NCBI GenBank assembly: GCA_019239895.1
Contig: JAFAZH010000060.1
Span: 1-64,000 of the forward strand
Direction of reading: 5' to 3'
From: Abditibacteriaceae bacterium
GTDB taxonomy: Bacteria; Armatimonadota; Abditibacteriia; Abditibacteriales; Abditibacteriaceae
Length of the DNA stretch: 64,000 nt
The position numbers and the translations under genes are program-made. Of the stretch, positions 16,369 through 24,492 are shown piece by piece. Positions within the stretch are counted from its first letter, which is position 1. Every line of letters starts with the position of its first letter. The notes beneath the pieces are model-generated. The model had not been told where the DNA came from. It ran no database searches and saw only the letters and a program-made list of their open reading frames with translations.

Positions 16369-17556
16369 TCAACTAACAGGAACAGCTAAGCGGGCCGCGG
16401 CACGGGCGACTTTGACGGTGTAGTCGTAAGGCGGCTGTTTGCCCATGCCTTTGGCGACGGCGGCTTTGACAAATTGATTGTCAATGGCACCCGCATAGTC
16501 GGGCAGCTTATCAATTTGTTTAGCTTTCAAGAGAAACTTGGCATTGCTGTCGCCACTGACGAAGAGCGACGTAACTTTGCTGGACTTGGTCATCGCGGCA
16601 AGAGCTTCGGTGCCGCTAAAGATGCGCGTGCCTTTGATGAACGATTTGTAATCATCCACAGGAGTTTTGGTGGGCGCTGCCATGAGCTTAACCGCGTCGT
16701 CGGGGTGGGCACGCCAGAAAGCAAGTGAATCATACCAGGCGTTGACAATCTTTTGCACATCCGCCGGACGCTTGGTGACAATGTCGCCTTGCATTACAAG
16801 CAGATCGGGAATAATGCCGGGGATGTTGGAGCTATCGAAGACAATCTTCGAGCCTTTGAGGTCTTTGAGAATTTTGGTACGGCTTGGCTCCCACACCACA
16901 GCAGCATCCACCTGTTTCGAGAGCATAGCTGCCGGGCAGTTGGGCACCGTGATGGGCTTGTATTTTACATCGCTTTCTTTTAAACCATTGGCTTCGAGAG
17001 CCTTGAGCATCAGGAGATGATCGCAAGTGCCCATTTCGGTAGCGACTGTTTTGCCCTTTAAATCCTTCACCGAGTTGATGCCGGGTTGGGCAATCATGGC
17101 ATCATTGCCAAAGGAGTTATCGTTGACAAGAACAACTTTAAGGCTCTGACCTTTGGCGAGCGCGGGCATGGTGTCGCTCCAGGTCTGGCTGTTGCCATCT
17201 ACCTGGCCTGCCGAAAGCGCGTTGATGGAATCGGTGTAGTTCTCAAACCATTTCAGCTTGACATCTACGCCTTCCTTTTTAAAGAAGCCTTGTTTGTCAG
17301 CGATTTCCCACACCGTCCAGCCGGGCCAGTCGGAATAGCCAATGGTGATGGGGCCGCCAGTGGCAGCGCCGCTGCTGGACGTGGTGGAGGCGGTGGTGGA
17401 ATTATCGGATGAGGCGGTGGAAGCTGAGGTTGAAGAGGATGGAGCGGAGGACTCGGAATTATTGCCGCAACCAGTGAGAGAGAAGCTCAAGGCTACGCCA
17501 CAAGCGGCGAAGCCTAAAATGGTCGCTGGGGCCGACGGGGCACGAAATGTTTTCAT
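16369..17556 (-). CDS. ABC transporter substrate-binding lipoprotein, first gene of operon
   Basis: A 395-residue lipoprotein. I start at ATG 17556 because AAGGAG stands 9 nt upstream, and the product then opens with a normal signal peptide ending in the lipobox LTGC. A Ser/Thr-rich linker follows, then TIGYSDWPGWTVWEIADKQG, GQVDGNSQTWSDTMPAL, GKTVATEMGTCDHLL and AAVVWEPSRTK. This is the TauA/NMT1-type periplasmic binding fold. The aromatic residues in the first strand (DWPGW) are typical of SBPs for cationic or amine ligands. It heads the nine-gene operon and is divergent from ureA. Together with the second SBP it is only distantly alike, so the duplication is old. Confidence 0.86.
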   Translation of the reverse strand: MKTFRAPSAPATILGFAACGVALSFSLTGCGNNSESSAPSSSTSASTASSDNSTTASTTSSSGAATGGPITIGYSDWPGWTVWEIADKQGFFKKEGVDVKLKWFENYTDSINALSAGQVDGNSQTWSDTMPALAKGQSLKVVLVNDNSFGNDAMIAQPGINSVKDLKGKTVATEMGTCDHLLMLKALEANGLKESDVKYKPITVPNCPAAMLSKQVDAAVVWEPSRTKILKDLKGSKIVFDSSNIPGIIPDLLVMQGDIVTKRPADVQKIVNAWYDSLAFWRAHPDDAVKLMAAPTKTPVDDYKSFIKGTRIFSGTEALAAMTKSSKVTSLFVSGDSNAKFLLKAKQIDKLPDYAGAIDNQFVKAAVAKGMGKQPPYDYTVKVARAAARLAVPVS

Positions 17557-17867
17557 CGCAAATGCTCCTTTAGAGATAAGGAGAGTGGTGTGGCGTCTAA
17601 AGGCAAATGCGAAATCCACCCTCATCTCAGGCCACACCCTCATCTTCGTAGGTTGTGGGCCAAGGATGCATCGTCGTGGGTCAGAAGCTTATCAAGCAAG
17701 AGGTTGCTTGCCTAGCCACTGTCTTCCGTTCGGTCCTAAAGCCGTTGGCAGTTACATGATTCAGACCTTAATACTTCAAGCCCGTGCAACTACGGAATTA
17801 ATTCTGACGGAGCCAAGTTTCCAAATTGTTTCCAAGAGGTAAAAGCTACATGTATCTCAGGTTAATG
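17557..17867 (-). promoter_or_regulatory. Operon leader with 11-bp direct repeats and a hairpin
   Basis: An exact 11-bp direct repeat, AGATGAGGGTG on the minus strand, lies at 17617-17627 and 17635-17645, 18 bp apart (nearly two helical turns). It is 60-90 bp upstream of the first SBP start and could bind a regulator. Further upstream, CAAGCA/TGCTTG (17693-17710) forms a 6-bp stem. I looked for guanidine-I, -II and -III riboswitch signatures (the two conserved ACGR loops, the GGGACGACC-like hairpins) and did not find a convincing match. Confidence 0.4.
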
Positions 17868-17908
17868 TTAAGTACCCTCAGCTAATCTCCCTGTTAAAGA
17901 AGGGATAA

Positions 17909-18036
17909 ACCACAGAGACACCGAGGCACAGAGAAAGAGAGAAGGTTTGAGGATATGAAGATGGAGGATCGAGGATCGAAATAGGGGCTTCCACTGCGAT
18001 CCTCTATCCTCAAATCTTCTCTGTGCCTCTGTGGTG
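17909..18036. repeat. Inverted-repeat element (ACCACAGAGACAC... type)
   Basis: The left arm begins ACCACAGAGACACCGAGGCA at 17909 and the right arm ends TGCCTCTGTGGT at 18036. The inner parts GTTTGAGGAT and ATCCTCAAAT also pair. It is a widely dispersed non-coding repeat type in many phyla. It lies between the two divergent operons and may insulate them. Confidence 0.8.
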
Positions 18037-18153
18037 AATTGAAGATAGATTAAAGTGTTTGGGAGCCTTACGAAACATGGAATTAACAATCGCGTAAAGC
18101 TAACGCAACATGAACTCGTTAAATTCTTAACATCACGGCTTTGAGAATTTTGA

Positions 18154-18159
18154 TAAAGT
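18154..18159 (+). promoter_or_regulatory. -10 box for ureA, leaderless-type spacing
   Basis: TAAAGT (TAnnnT) lies exactly 7 nt before ATG 18167, and no ribosome-binding site precedes the ATG. A TTGAGA that could serve as a -35 starts at 18141, but the spacing is too short, so an extended or activator-dependent promoter is likely. Confidence 0.4.
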
Positions 18160-18166
18160 TGAATCC

Positions 18167-18472
18167 ATGCACTGGACTGAACGCGAAAAAGAAAAGTTAT
18201 TGATTACGGTAGCGGCTGACCTGGCGCGTCGTCGCCTGGAACGGGGCCTGAAGTTGAACTACCCGGAGAGCATGGCACTCATCACTTCCGAGGTGATGGA
18301 AGGCGCACGCGATGGCCGCACTGTGGCTGAACTGATGCAAGCGGGAACAAAGGTACTAACGACAGAGCAAGTAATGGAAGGTGTGCCAGAGATGATTCAA
18401 GAAGTGCAAGTTGAAGCGACTTTCCCGGATGGCACCAAGTTAGTCACGGTGCATCATCCCATTCGAGGCTAA
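18167..18472 (+). CDS. ureA: Urease gamma subunit
   Basis: A 101-residue gamma subunit of normal size (about 100): LARRRLERGLKLNYPESMALI, EVMEGARDGRTVAELM, QVMEGVPEMIQEVQVEATFPDGTKLVTVH. It packs against the alpha subunit in the (abc)3 urease. First gene of the ureABC-F-G-D set and divergent from the nine-gene guanidino operon. Promoter spacing suggests that its mRNA may be leaderless. Confidence 0.96.
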   Translation: MHWTEREKEKLLITVAADLARRRLERGLKLNYPESMALITSEVMEGARDGRTVAELMQAGTKVLTTEQVMEGVPEMIQEVQVEATFPDGTKLVTVHHPIRG

Positions 18473-18475
18473 TTT

Positions 18476-18550
18476 GGAACCACGAATGCACACGAATTAA
18501 CACAAATAATTTTCTCAACATTCGTGTCATTAGTGTTCATTCGTGGTTCC
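18476..18550. repeat. Inverted repeat between ureA and ureB
   Basis: Arms beginning GGAACCACGAATG and ending CATTCGTGGTTCC enclose further imperfect arms (ACACGAATTAACAC / GTGTCATTAGTGTT). It is a dispersed repeat of the ACCACGAAT class. Inside the operon it will fold as a hairpin in the mRNA and may change subunit stoichiometry or stability. Confidence 0.85.
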
Positions 18551-18565
18551 ACAGAAAGAGAAGCT

Positions 18566-18928
18566 ATGATTCCAGGTGAATATCGGGTGCGTGAAGGTAG
18601 CATTGAGCTAAATGAGGGGCGGCGCACGGTGGAGATTAACGTGACCAATACGGGAGATCGTCCGGTGCAGGTTGGCTCTCATTATTGCTTTTTTGAAGTG
18701 AATCGCGCTTTGCATTTTGACCGAGCGCAAGCCTTCGGGATGCGGCTCGATATTCCAGCCGGGACAGCAGTGCGCTTTGAGCCAGGGGAAGAGAAACCAG
18801 TGCGTTTAGTGGAAATGGCTGGCAAGCAGATGGTGTTTGGCCTCAACGGATTAACTAATGGGACGGGGCAGACCTTAACCGATGAAGTGCGCGAGCGTTT
18901 GAACGCTTGGGAGGCCACCACACCATGA
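18566..18928 (+). CDS. ureB: Urease beta subunit
   Basis: A 120-residue beta subunit: MIPGEYRVREGSIELNEGR, VTNTGDRPVQVGSHYCFFEVN, RLDIPAGTAVRFEPGEEKPV, VFGLNGLTNG. I start at ATG 18566 because the family begins MIPGE; AGAGAAG precedes it. It is separated from ureA by an inverted-repeat element, and its stop overlaps the ureC start (ATGA). Confidence 0.95.
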   Translation: MIPGEYRVREGSIELNEGRRTVEINVTNTGDRPVQVGSHYCFFEVNRALHFDRAQAFGMRLDIPAGTAVRFEPGEEKPVRLVEMAGKQMVFGLNGLTNGTGQTLTDEVRERLNAWEATTP

Positions 18929-20640
18929 GCCAGATGGAGCGCAAATCCTATGCGGGGACGTTTGGCCCCACCGTTGGTGATGCCGTGCGATTGGCCGACA
19001 CCGACCTGTGGGCCGAAGTCGAGCGTGACTTTACTGTTTATGGTGATGAAATTAAGTTCGGCGGAGGGAAAGTTATCCGTGATGGCATGGGGCAGTCGAG
19101 TCGCCTCACCCGCGCCGAAGGCGCATTAGATACTGTTATTACCAATGCTCTTATCATTGACCACTGGGGTATTATTAAAGCTGATATTGGTATCCGCGAT
19201 GGCATGATTGTGGGTATCGGCAAGGCAGGCAACCCGGACATCATGCAGGACGTGCATCCTAGCTTAGTCGTTGGTGCTTCCACCGAAGTGATTGCAGGCG
19301 AGGGCAAAATCATCACGGCAGGCGGTATTGATTCACATATTCACTTTATCTGCCCGCAGCAAATAGAGACAGCCCTTGCCTCCGGGGTCACCACCATGAT
19401 TGGCGGCGGCACTGGCCCCGCAACCGGCACCAATGCCACAACTTGCACACCGGGCGCATGGCACCTGCATCGTATGTTGGAAGCGGCAGAAGCTTTCCCC
19501 ATGAACCTGGGGTTTCTGGGTAAAGGTAATGCGGCCTTTGAAGCTCCCTTGAACGAGCAAGTTGAAGCGGGGGCTATTGGCCTCAAGCTACATGAAGATT
19601 GGGGCACCACACCGGCTGCCATTGATGCCTGCTTGCGCGTTGCCGATAAATATGATGTGCAGGTGGCGATTCATACCGATACACTGAATGAATCGGGCTT
19701 TGTCGAAGATACCCTGCGCGCCATCGCGGGGCGCACCATTCACACTTACCACACCGAAGGCGCGGGTGGCGGTCATGCCCCCGATATTATTCGTGCCGCA
19801 GGCGAGCCTAACATCTTGCCCTCTTCCACCAACCCCACGCGGCCCTACACTGTCAACACCATTGATGAGCATTTAGATATGCTGATGGTGTGCCATCACT
19901 TGGATAGTCGCATCCCCGAAGATGTCGCCTTTGCCGATTCCCGCATTCGACCTGAAACGATTGCGGCAGAAGACATCCTGCATGATATGGGTGTATTCTC
20001 CATGATAAGCTCCGATTCGCAGGCGATGGGGCGCGTGGGAGAGGTCATCACCCGCACCTGGCAAACCGCAGATAAGATGCGGGCGCAACGCGGCCCCCTG
20101 GCCCCAGACAGTACGGATAACGATAACTTTCGCATCAAGCGTTACGTGGCTAAATACACCATAAATCCGGCTATCACGCACGGCATTACACACTTGGTTG
20201 GCTCGGTTGAAGCCGGTAAGTTTGCTGATCTGGTCCTATGGACACCTGCGTTCTTTGGCGTCAAGCCCGATATGATTCTCAAAGGTGGGGCTATCGCTTA
20301 TGCGCAGATGGGCGACCCCAATGCTTCGATTCCGACGCCACAACCCGTTTATGGCCGACCCATGTTTGCTGCTTACGGGGCCGCACTGCACAGCACATCA
20401 TTAACCTTTGTCTCCCAGGCTGCTGCCGATGCGGGCCTTGCCGCACAATTGAAACTGTGCAAGCGGGTAGAGCCAGTGCGCAAGTGTCGGGATATATCCA
20501 AAAAAGATATGGTGCATAACGATGGCACACCACATATCGAAGTCAATCCTGAAACTTACGAAGTGAAAGTGGATGGCGAGCACATCACTTGTGAGCCTGC
20601 AAAGGTGCTTTCTATGGCACAACGCTATTTTATGTTCTAA
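18925..20640 (+). CDS. ureC: Urease alpha (catalytic) subunit
   Basis: A 571-residue alpha subunit, full length. Nickel ligands and active site are intact: GGIDSHIHFICPQQ (His-x-His), AIGLKLHEDWG (Lys to be carbamylated), HTDTLNESGFVED and TYHTEGAGGGHAPDI (His pair), and the flap MVCHHLDSRIPEDVAFA with the mobile Cys and the catalytic His. It converts urea to two ammonia and CO2 in the cytoplasm. Start ATG 18925 overlaps the ureB stop. Confidence 0.97.
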   Translation: MSQMERKSYAGTFGPTVGDAVRLADTDLWAEVERDFTVYGDEIKFGGGKVIRDGMGQSSRLTRAEGALDTVITNALIIDHWGIIKADIGIRDGMIVGIGKAGNPDIMQDVHPSLVVGASTEVIAGEGKIITAGGIDSHIHFICPQQIETALASGVTTMIGGGTGPATGTNATTCTPGAWHLHRMLEAAEAFPMNLGFLGKGNAAFEAPLNEQVEAGAIGLKLHEDWGTTPAAIDACLRVADKYDVQVAIHTDTLNESGFVEDTLRAIAGRTIHTYHTEGAGGGHAPDIIRAAGEPNILPSSTNPTRPYTVNTIDEHLDMLMVCHHLDSRIPEDVAFADSRIRPETIAAEDILHDMGVFSMISSDSQAMGRVGEVITRTWQTADKMRAQRGPLAPDSTDNDNFRIKRYVAKYTINPAITHGITHLVGSVEAGKFADLVLWTPAFFGVKPDMILKGGAIAYAQMGDPNASIPTPQPVYGRPMFAAYGAALHSTSLTFVSQAAADAGLAAQLKLCKRVEPVRKCRDISKKDMVHNDGTPHIEVNPETYEVKVDGEHITCEPAKVLSMAQRYFMF

Positions 20641-20645
20641 AGCTT

Positions 20646-21323
20646 ATGTGGCTCGCTCATGTGCAACTCCTCGATTCAGCTTTGCCTATTGGTGCCTTCT
20701 CGCATTCCTTTGGGTTAGAAACGCTTGTGCAACAAGGCAAGATTCAGAATGCCGAAGACTTGAAGCAATATGTTGAGACCATGCTCTGGGGAACCTGGGC
20801 AGCGGGTGATGCAATGGGTATCAAGGCAGTCTATGAATACGTGCCGCAAGAGCAATGGTTGGAATTGTGGGAAATAGATCAAGCCCTGCATGTGCAACGC
20901 ATGGCCAAGGAATCTCGTGAGGGGTTGCAGAAGATGGGCAAGCGGTTGCTACGCCTATCGCAGACGATGTATCCCCGCTTAGTATGGGGGCCTCTGTTGG
21001 ATGCCCTGGCTACTCATCAGTGTTATGGCGCGTATCCAGTGGTATATGGCTGGATAACTTATCAGCTTGAAGTGCCTGTCGAGCAAGCTGTGCAGGGTTA
21101 TTTGTATAACGGTCTTATCGCTTCCATGAATAATGCGGTGCGGTTGATGGCGTTGGGGCAAACCGAAGCACAAGTCTTGTTGGCGACTTTGCTGCCACAG
21201 ATAGAGCAGGCGTGGCGTGAGGTGGAGTCGTATGATCCCTCTCAATTTTATAATAGTAATCCTCTGGCAGAAATCGCCATGATGCAACATGAGAGTCTCT
21301 ACTCCCGCCTCTTCATGTCTTAA
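20646..21323 (+). CDS. ureF: Urease accessory protein UreF
   Basis: A 225-residue UreF: QLLDSALPIGAFSHSFGLET near the N-terminus and GYLYNGLIASMNNAVRLMALGQTEAQ further on, both family hallmarks. It acts with UreD and UreG as the activation complex that lets GTP hydrolysis drive carbamylation and nickel insertion. It follows ureC after 5 nt. ureE, which often stands between ureC and ureF, is missing here. Confidence 0.93.
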   Translation: MWLAHVQLLDSALPIGAFSHSFGLETLVQQGKIQNAEDLKQYVETMLWGTWAAGDAMGIKAVYEYVPQEQWLELWEIDQALHVQRMAKESREGLQKMGKRLLRLSQTMYPRLVWGPLLDALATHQCYGAYPVVYGWITYQLEVPVEQAVQGYLYNGLIASMNNAVRLMALGQTEAQVLLATLLPQIEQAWREVESYDPSQFYNSNPLAEIAMMQHESLYSRLFMS

Positions 21324-21338
21324 AAGTTGGAACAACAG

Positions 21339-22019
21339 ATGAACTATTTTCAGTGTAATTTCTTTTATCATCACGAGCACAATGGGCGAGGATGGCAGAC
21401 TCCACAGTACCAGCGCGACCGGCCTTTTCGGGTTGGCATTGGTGGCCCGGTCGGTTCCGGCAAAACGGCTCTCGTCGAGCAACTCTGTAAGCAGATGCGT
21501 GAGCGTTTCAGCCTCGCCGTAATTACCAACGACATTTACACCCGTGAAGATGCCGAGATATTAATGCGCGCCGAAGCTTTGCCCCGCGAGCGTATTGTCG
21601 GCGTAGAAACCGGAGGCTGTCCGCATACCGCGATCCGTGATGATGTGTCCATGAATATGGAAGCCGTTGAGGAACTGGAAGGCCGCTTCTCCAAGCTGGA
21701 TATGATCTTTATCGAGAGTGGTGGCGATAACTTAGCAGCAGCATTTAGCCCGGAATTAGTAGACCGTTTTATCTACATTATTGATGTAGCGCAAGGTGAG
21801 AAAATTCCCCGCAAAGGCGGCCCCGGTATTATGCGTTCAGACCTGCTGGTGATTAATAAAATTGATCTGGCTCCTTATGTGGGTGCCAGCCTGCAAGTGA
21901 TGGATAATGACGCGCGTCGTATGAGGGGTGACAGGCCCCTTGTTTTCTCTAATATGATGAATGGGCAAGGCTTGCCCGACATTGTCCATTGGCTGGAAAA
22001 TCAATATGCCAGCGCCTGA
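21339..22019 (+). CDS. ureG: Urease accessory GTPase UreG
   Basis: A 226-residue SIMIBI-class GTPase. P-loop GGPVGSGKTALVE, NDIYTREDAEIL, ETGGCPHTAIRDD (Cys-Pro-His nickel site), FIESGGDNLAAAFSPEL and NKIDLAP. The N-terminal extension is longer than usual and contains FFYHHEHNG, a short His patch that could help bind nickel in the absence of UreE. I take ATG 21339; a TTG at 21327 is an alternative start. Overlaps ureD by 14 nt. Confidence 0.94.
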   Translation: MNYFQCNFFYHHEHNGRGWQTPQYQRDRPFRVGIGGPVGSGKTALVEQLCKQMRERFSLAVITNDIYTREDAEILMRAEALPRERIVGVETGGCPHTAIRDDVSMNMEAVEELEGRFSKLDMIFIESGGDNLAAAFSPELVDRFIYIIDVAQGEKIPRKGGPGIMRSDLLVINKIDLAPYVGASLQVMDNDARRMRGDRPLVFSNMMNGQGLPDIVHWLENQYASA

Positions 22020-22803
22020 AGTCACCGGACGCATCACAGCCAATTTTGAGTGCGTGCGTGGCGAGACCCAACTGCGCGAGAGTTATTGTGCCGCACCACT
22101 TAAAATTGCTAAAACCTTTCCCCTGCAAGATGGGCAAATTGGTCTCTGCATCATGGATAGCTCGCCGGGCCTGCTGACAGGAGACAGTTATCAATTAGCC
22201 TGGTGCCTGGATGCTGGGGCGCGTGTCTTCCTTACCAATCAAGCTTATACCAAAGTTCATCCCTCACTGGTGACGGGCAGTTATCAAGCGCAACACATCA
22301 AACTAAAGCCAGGTGCGCTGTTAGAATATATGCCAGAGCCAGTGATGCTTTATCGTGATGCGGCCTTGCATTCCGAGTGCAATGTGCAACTTGATCCTGG
22401 CTCAACACTTCTGCTTTCGGAAATTCTGTGTGCTGGTCGGGTGTCCCGTAATGAGATTTTCCAATTTCGTGCTTATGAAAGCTTGCTGCGGGTGCATTAC
22501 GCAGGAAATTTAATCTTTCACAACCGAACTCACTTTTATCCTGCCACCCAAAACCTCCGCACTCTGGCTGCCTGGCACAACTGTACGCACTGGGGCAACT
22601 GCTATCTCTTCTCCGCTCAAATTCGTGAATGCCACGTCGAAGCCATACGCCAGGTGACAGCTCAATATCCGCAATTATTGAGCGGCGTGAGCTTCACCCA
22701 CCAACATGATGTTGCGGTATCAGTGCTGGGACATCGCGCCTGGGATATTCAGCAGCTTTTTGGGAGTATTCGCCAGGTAGTACGTGCGTCTTCCGCTTTC
22801 TGA
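22006..22803 (+). CDS. ureD: Urease accessory protein UreD (UreH)
   Basis: A 265-residue UreD: APLKIAKTFPLQDGQIGLCIMDSSPGLLTGDSYQL in outline, FLTNQAYTKVHPS, LLEYMPEPVMLYRDA, ILCAGRVSRNEIF. These are the scaffold motifs that bind apo-urease and UreF. Start ATG 22006 lies inside the ureG end, giving a 14-nt overlap and likely coupling. The gene order ureABC-F-G-D, with ureD last, differs from the enterobacterial order. A perfect palindrome 8 nt after the stop probably ends the transcript or protects it. Confidence 0.9.
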   Translation: MPAPEVTGRITANFECVRGETQLRESYCAAPLKIAKTFPLQDGQIGLCIMDSSPGLLTGDSYQLAWCLDAGARVFLTNQAYTKVHPSLVTGSYQAQHIKLKPGALLEYMPEPVMLYRDAALHSECNVQLDPGSTLLLSEILCAGRVSRNEIFQFRAYESLLRVHYAGNLIFHNRTHFYPATQNLRTLAAWHNCTHWGNCYLFSAQIRECHVEAIRQVTAQYPQLLSGVSFTHQHDVAVSVLGHRAWDIQQLFGSIRQVVRASSAF

Positions 22804-22810
22804 AACGCCC

Positions 22811-22838
22811 GTAGAGACGCGATTAATCGCGTCTCTAC
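22811..22838. terminator. 28-bp perfect palindrome after ureD
   Basis: GTAGAGACGCGATT and its exact inverted complement form a perfect 14+14 palindrome. This sequence is a known dispersed repeat type in cyanobacteria and other phyla. There is no U-tract, so it could be a transcript-stabilising hairpin, a factor-dependent end, or a mobile repeat that happens to lie here. Confidence 0.65.
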
Positions 22839-22972
22839 CAGACCCCACCTCTATCAGATGAAACCCGGACAACATCCAACTTTTACGCCTCTTTAACTTC
22901 TCTGAAACATAGGCTGCTTACAATGCTTTGCAGTGCAATAATCATCTGCCAGAAATTCATAGAGGAGCCAGT

Positions 22973-24364
22973 ATGGAAATTAAGGAAGTTTCAAATTTGT
23001 CTTCAATTCAAATAAATCTCAGCGAAGGAGGTGCCACTAAAAGAAGAACACGCCCGCTGGAATTAATGGCTATCGCCGCGACTGGTGCAGCTTTGTCGTT
23101 TGGTCTAGCGGGCTGTTCTTCTAATCCTCCTGCGACCCAGGCGGCTACACCCGACACCAGCAAGCCGAGTGATGCCAGTTCTACGACGACTACCACTTCG
23201 ACCAGCACGGCTTCAACAGCCGTTACTGGTGATACAGTGAAAGTCGGTATTCTCCATTCGTTGAGCGGCACGATGGCGATTAGCGAAGTCTCGGTGAAAG
23301 ACGCCGAAATGATGGCGATTAATGAGATTAATGCCAAGGGCGGGGTGATGGGCAAAAAGATTGTGCCCGTTGTGGAAGATGGTGCGTCCGACTGGCCCAC
23401 TTTCAAGACCAAAGCCGAGAAGTTACTAACCCAGGATAAAGTGGCGGCAGTCTTTGGCTGCTGGACTTCGGTTAGCCGCAAAACTGTGCTACCAGTCTTT
23501 GAAAAGTATAATGGCCTGCTGTGGTATCCAGTGCAGTATGAAGGCATGGAAACTTCGCCCAATATCTTCTACACAGGTGCCACCACCAATCAGCAAATCT
23601 CCCCGGCGGTGGATTGGCTCTTGAAGAACGGCAAGAAGAAATTCTTCTTGCTCGGTTCCGATTATGTGTTCCCACGCACCGCTAATGCCGAAATTAAAGC
23701 GCAGTTAAAAGCTAATGGCGGTACCCTCGTGGGCGAAGAATATACTCCGTTGGGACATCGTGAATACAGTACGCTGGTAGATAAGATCAAAGCCGCTAAA
23801 CCGGATGTAGTATTTAACACCCTCAACGGCGACAGCAACGTGGAGTTCTTTAAACAGTTGAAAGCCGTCGGTCTCACTGCCAAAGATTTGCCGACGATGT
23901 CGGTGAGTATCGCTGAGCCGGAGATTCGTGCTATTGGCCCTGATAAACTGGCGGGACACTGGGCGGTATGGAATTACTTCGAGACCACCAATACACCCGA
24001 AAACAAGAAGTTCGTCACAGATTTGAAAGCGGCCAATCCGAAAACTCCCGTCACCGATGACCCGATGGAAGCAGGCTACTTCGGCGTCTATCTGTGGAAG
24101 GCGGCGGTGGAAAAAGCGAAGTCCTTTGATGTAGATAAAGTCAAAGCTGCTTCGGATGGCATTACCTTCAAGGCACCGGAGGGCGAGATTAAAATTGATG
24201 GCAAAACTCATCACACCTGGAAAACCGTACGTATTGGCGTCGTGGGAGCCGATGGTCAGTTCAAGGAAATCTGGAACAGCGGCAAGCCAGTTAAGCCCGA
24301 CCCGTACCTGGATACTTATCCCTGGGGCAAGGGTTTGAAAGACAAACTTGTGCATACTGCCTAA
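22973..24364 (+). CDS. urtA: Urea ABC transporter substrate-binding lipoprotein UrtA
   Basis: A 463-residue lipoprotein. Start ATG 22973 has AGAGGAG 8 nt upstream. The signal segment has its lipobox LAGC near residue 50 after an unusually long N-terminal region, then a Thr/Ser-rich linker. The mature part is the branched-chain-type SBP VKVGILHSLSGTMAISEVSV, with NEINAKGGVMGKKI, GCWTSVSRKTVLPVFE, NGLLWYPVQYEGMETSPN, GSDYVFPRTANAEI and PLGHREYSTLVDKI. The YPVQYEG and GCWTS signatures are specific for UrtA. It heads urtABCDE, 170 nt after ureD. Confidence 0.95.
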   Translation: MEIKEVSNLSSIQINLSEGGATKRRTRPLELMAIAATGAALSFGLAGCSSNPPATQAATPDTSKPSDASSTTTTTSTSTASTAVTGDTVKVGILHSLSGTMAISEVSVKDAEMMAINEINAKGGVMGKKIVPVVEDGASDWPTFKTKAEKLLTQDKVAAVFGCWTSVSRKTVLPVFEKYNGLLWYPVQYEGMETSPNIFYTGATTNQQISPAVDWLLKNGKKKFFLLGSDYVFPRTANAEIKAQLKANGGTLVGEEYTPLGHREYSTLVDKIKAAKPDVVFNTLNGDSNVEFFKQLKAVGLTAKDLPTMSVSIAEPEIRAIGPDKLAGHWAVWNYFETTNTPENKKFVTDLKAANPKTPVTDDPMEAGYFGVYLWKAAVEKAKSFDVDKVKAASDGITFKAPEGEIKIDGKTHHTWKTVRIGVVGADGQFKEIWNSGKPVKPDPYLDTYPWGKGLKDKLVHTA

Positions 24365-24402
24365 GAAATAATTGCTTCTCTCATCTCCTCCTTTCTCCTG
24401 GG

Positions 24403-24480
24403 CCACTGAGGTAGGGTGTGGGGGGCGGGGTTTAGGGTTCAACAAACCCGATACTCTAACCCGATACCCTGCCTCAGTGG
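24403..24480. repeat. Hairpin between urtA and urtB
   Basis: Arms CCACTGAGGTAGGGT (24403-24417) and ACCCTGCCTCAGTGG (24466-24480) pair over 15 bp with one G-U. Such hairpins after the SBP gene of ABC operons commonly lower expression of the membrane components relative to the SBP. Confidence 0.75.
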
Positions 24481-24492
24481 TCGAAGCTTTGT

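Noticed and set aside
17557..17867. Guanidine riboswitch upstream of the guanidino operon
   Set aside because: Two ACGG tetranucleotides are present on the minus strand, but without the flanking stems of mini-ykkC, and the conserved ykkC-I segments are absent.
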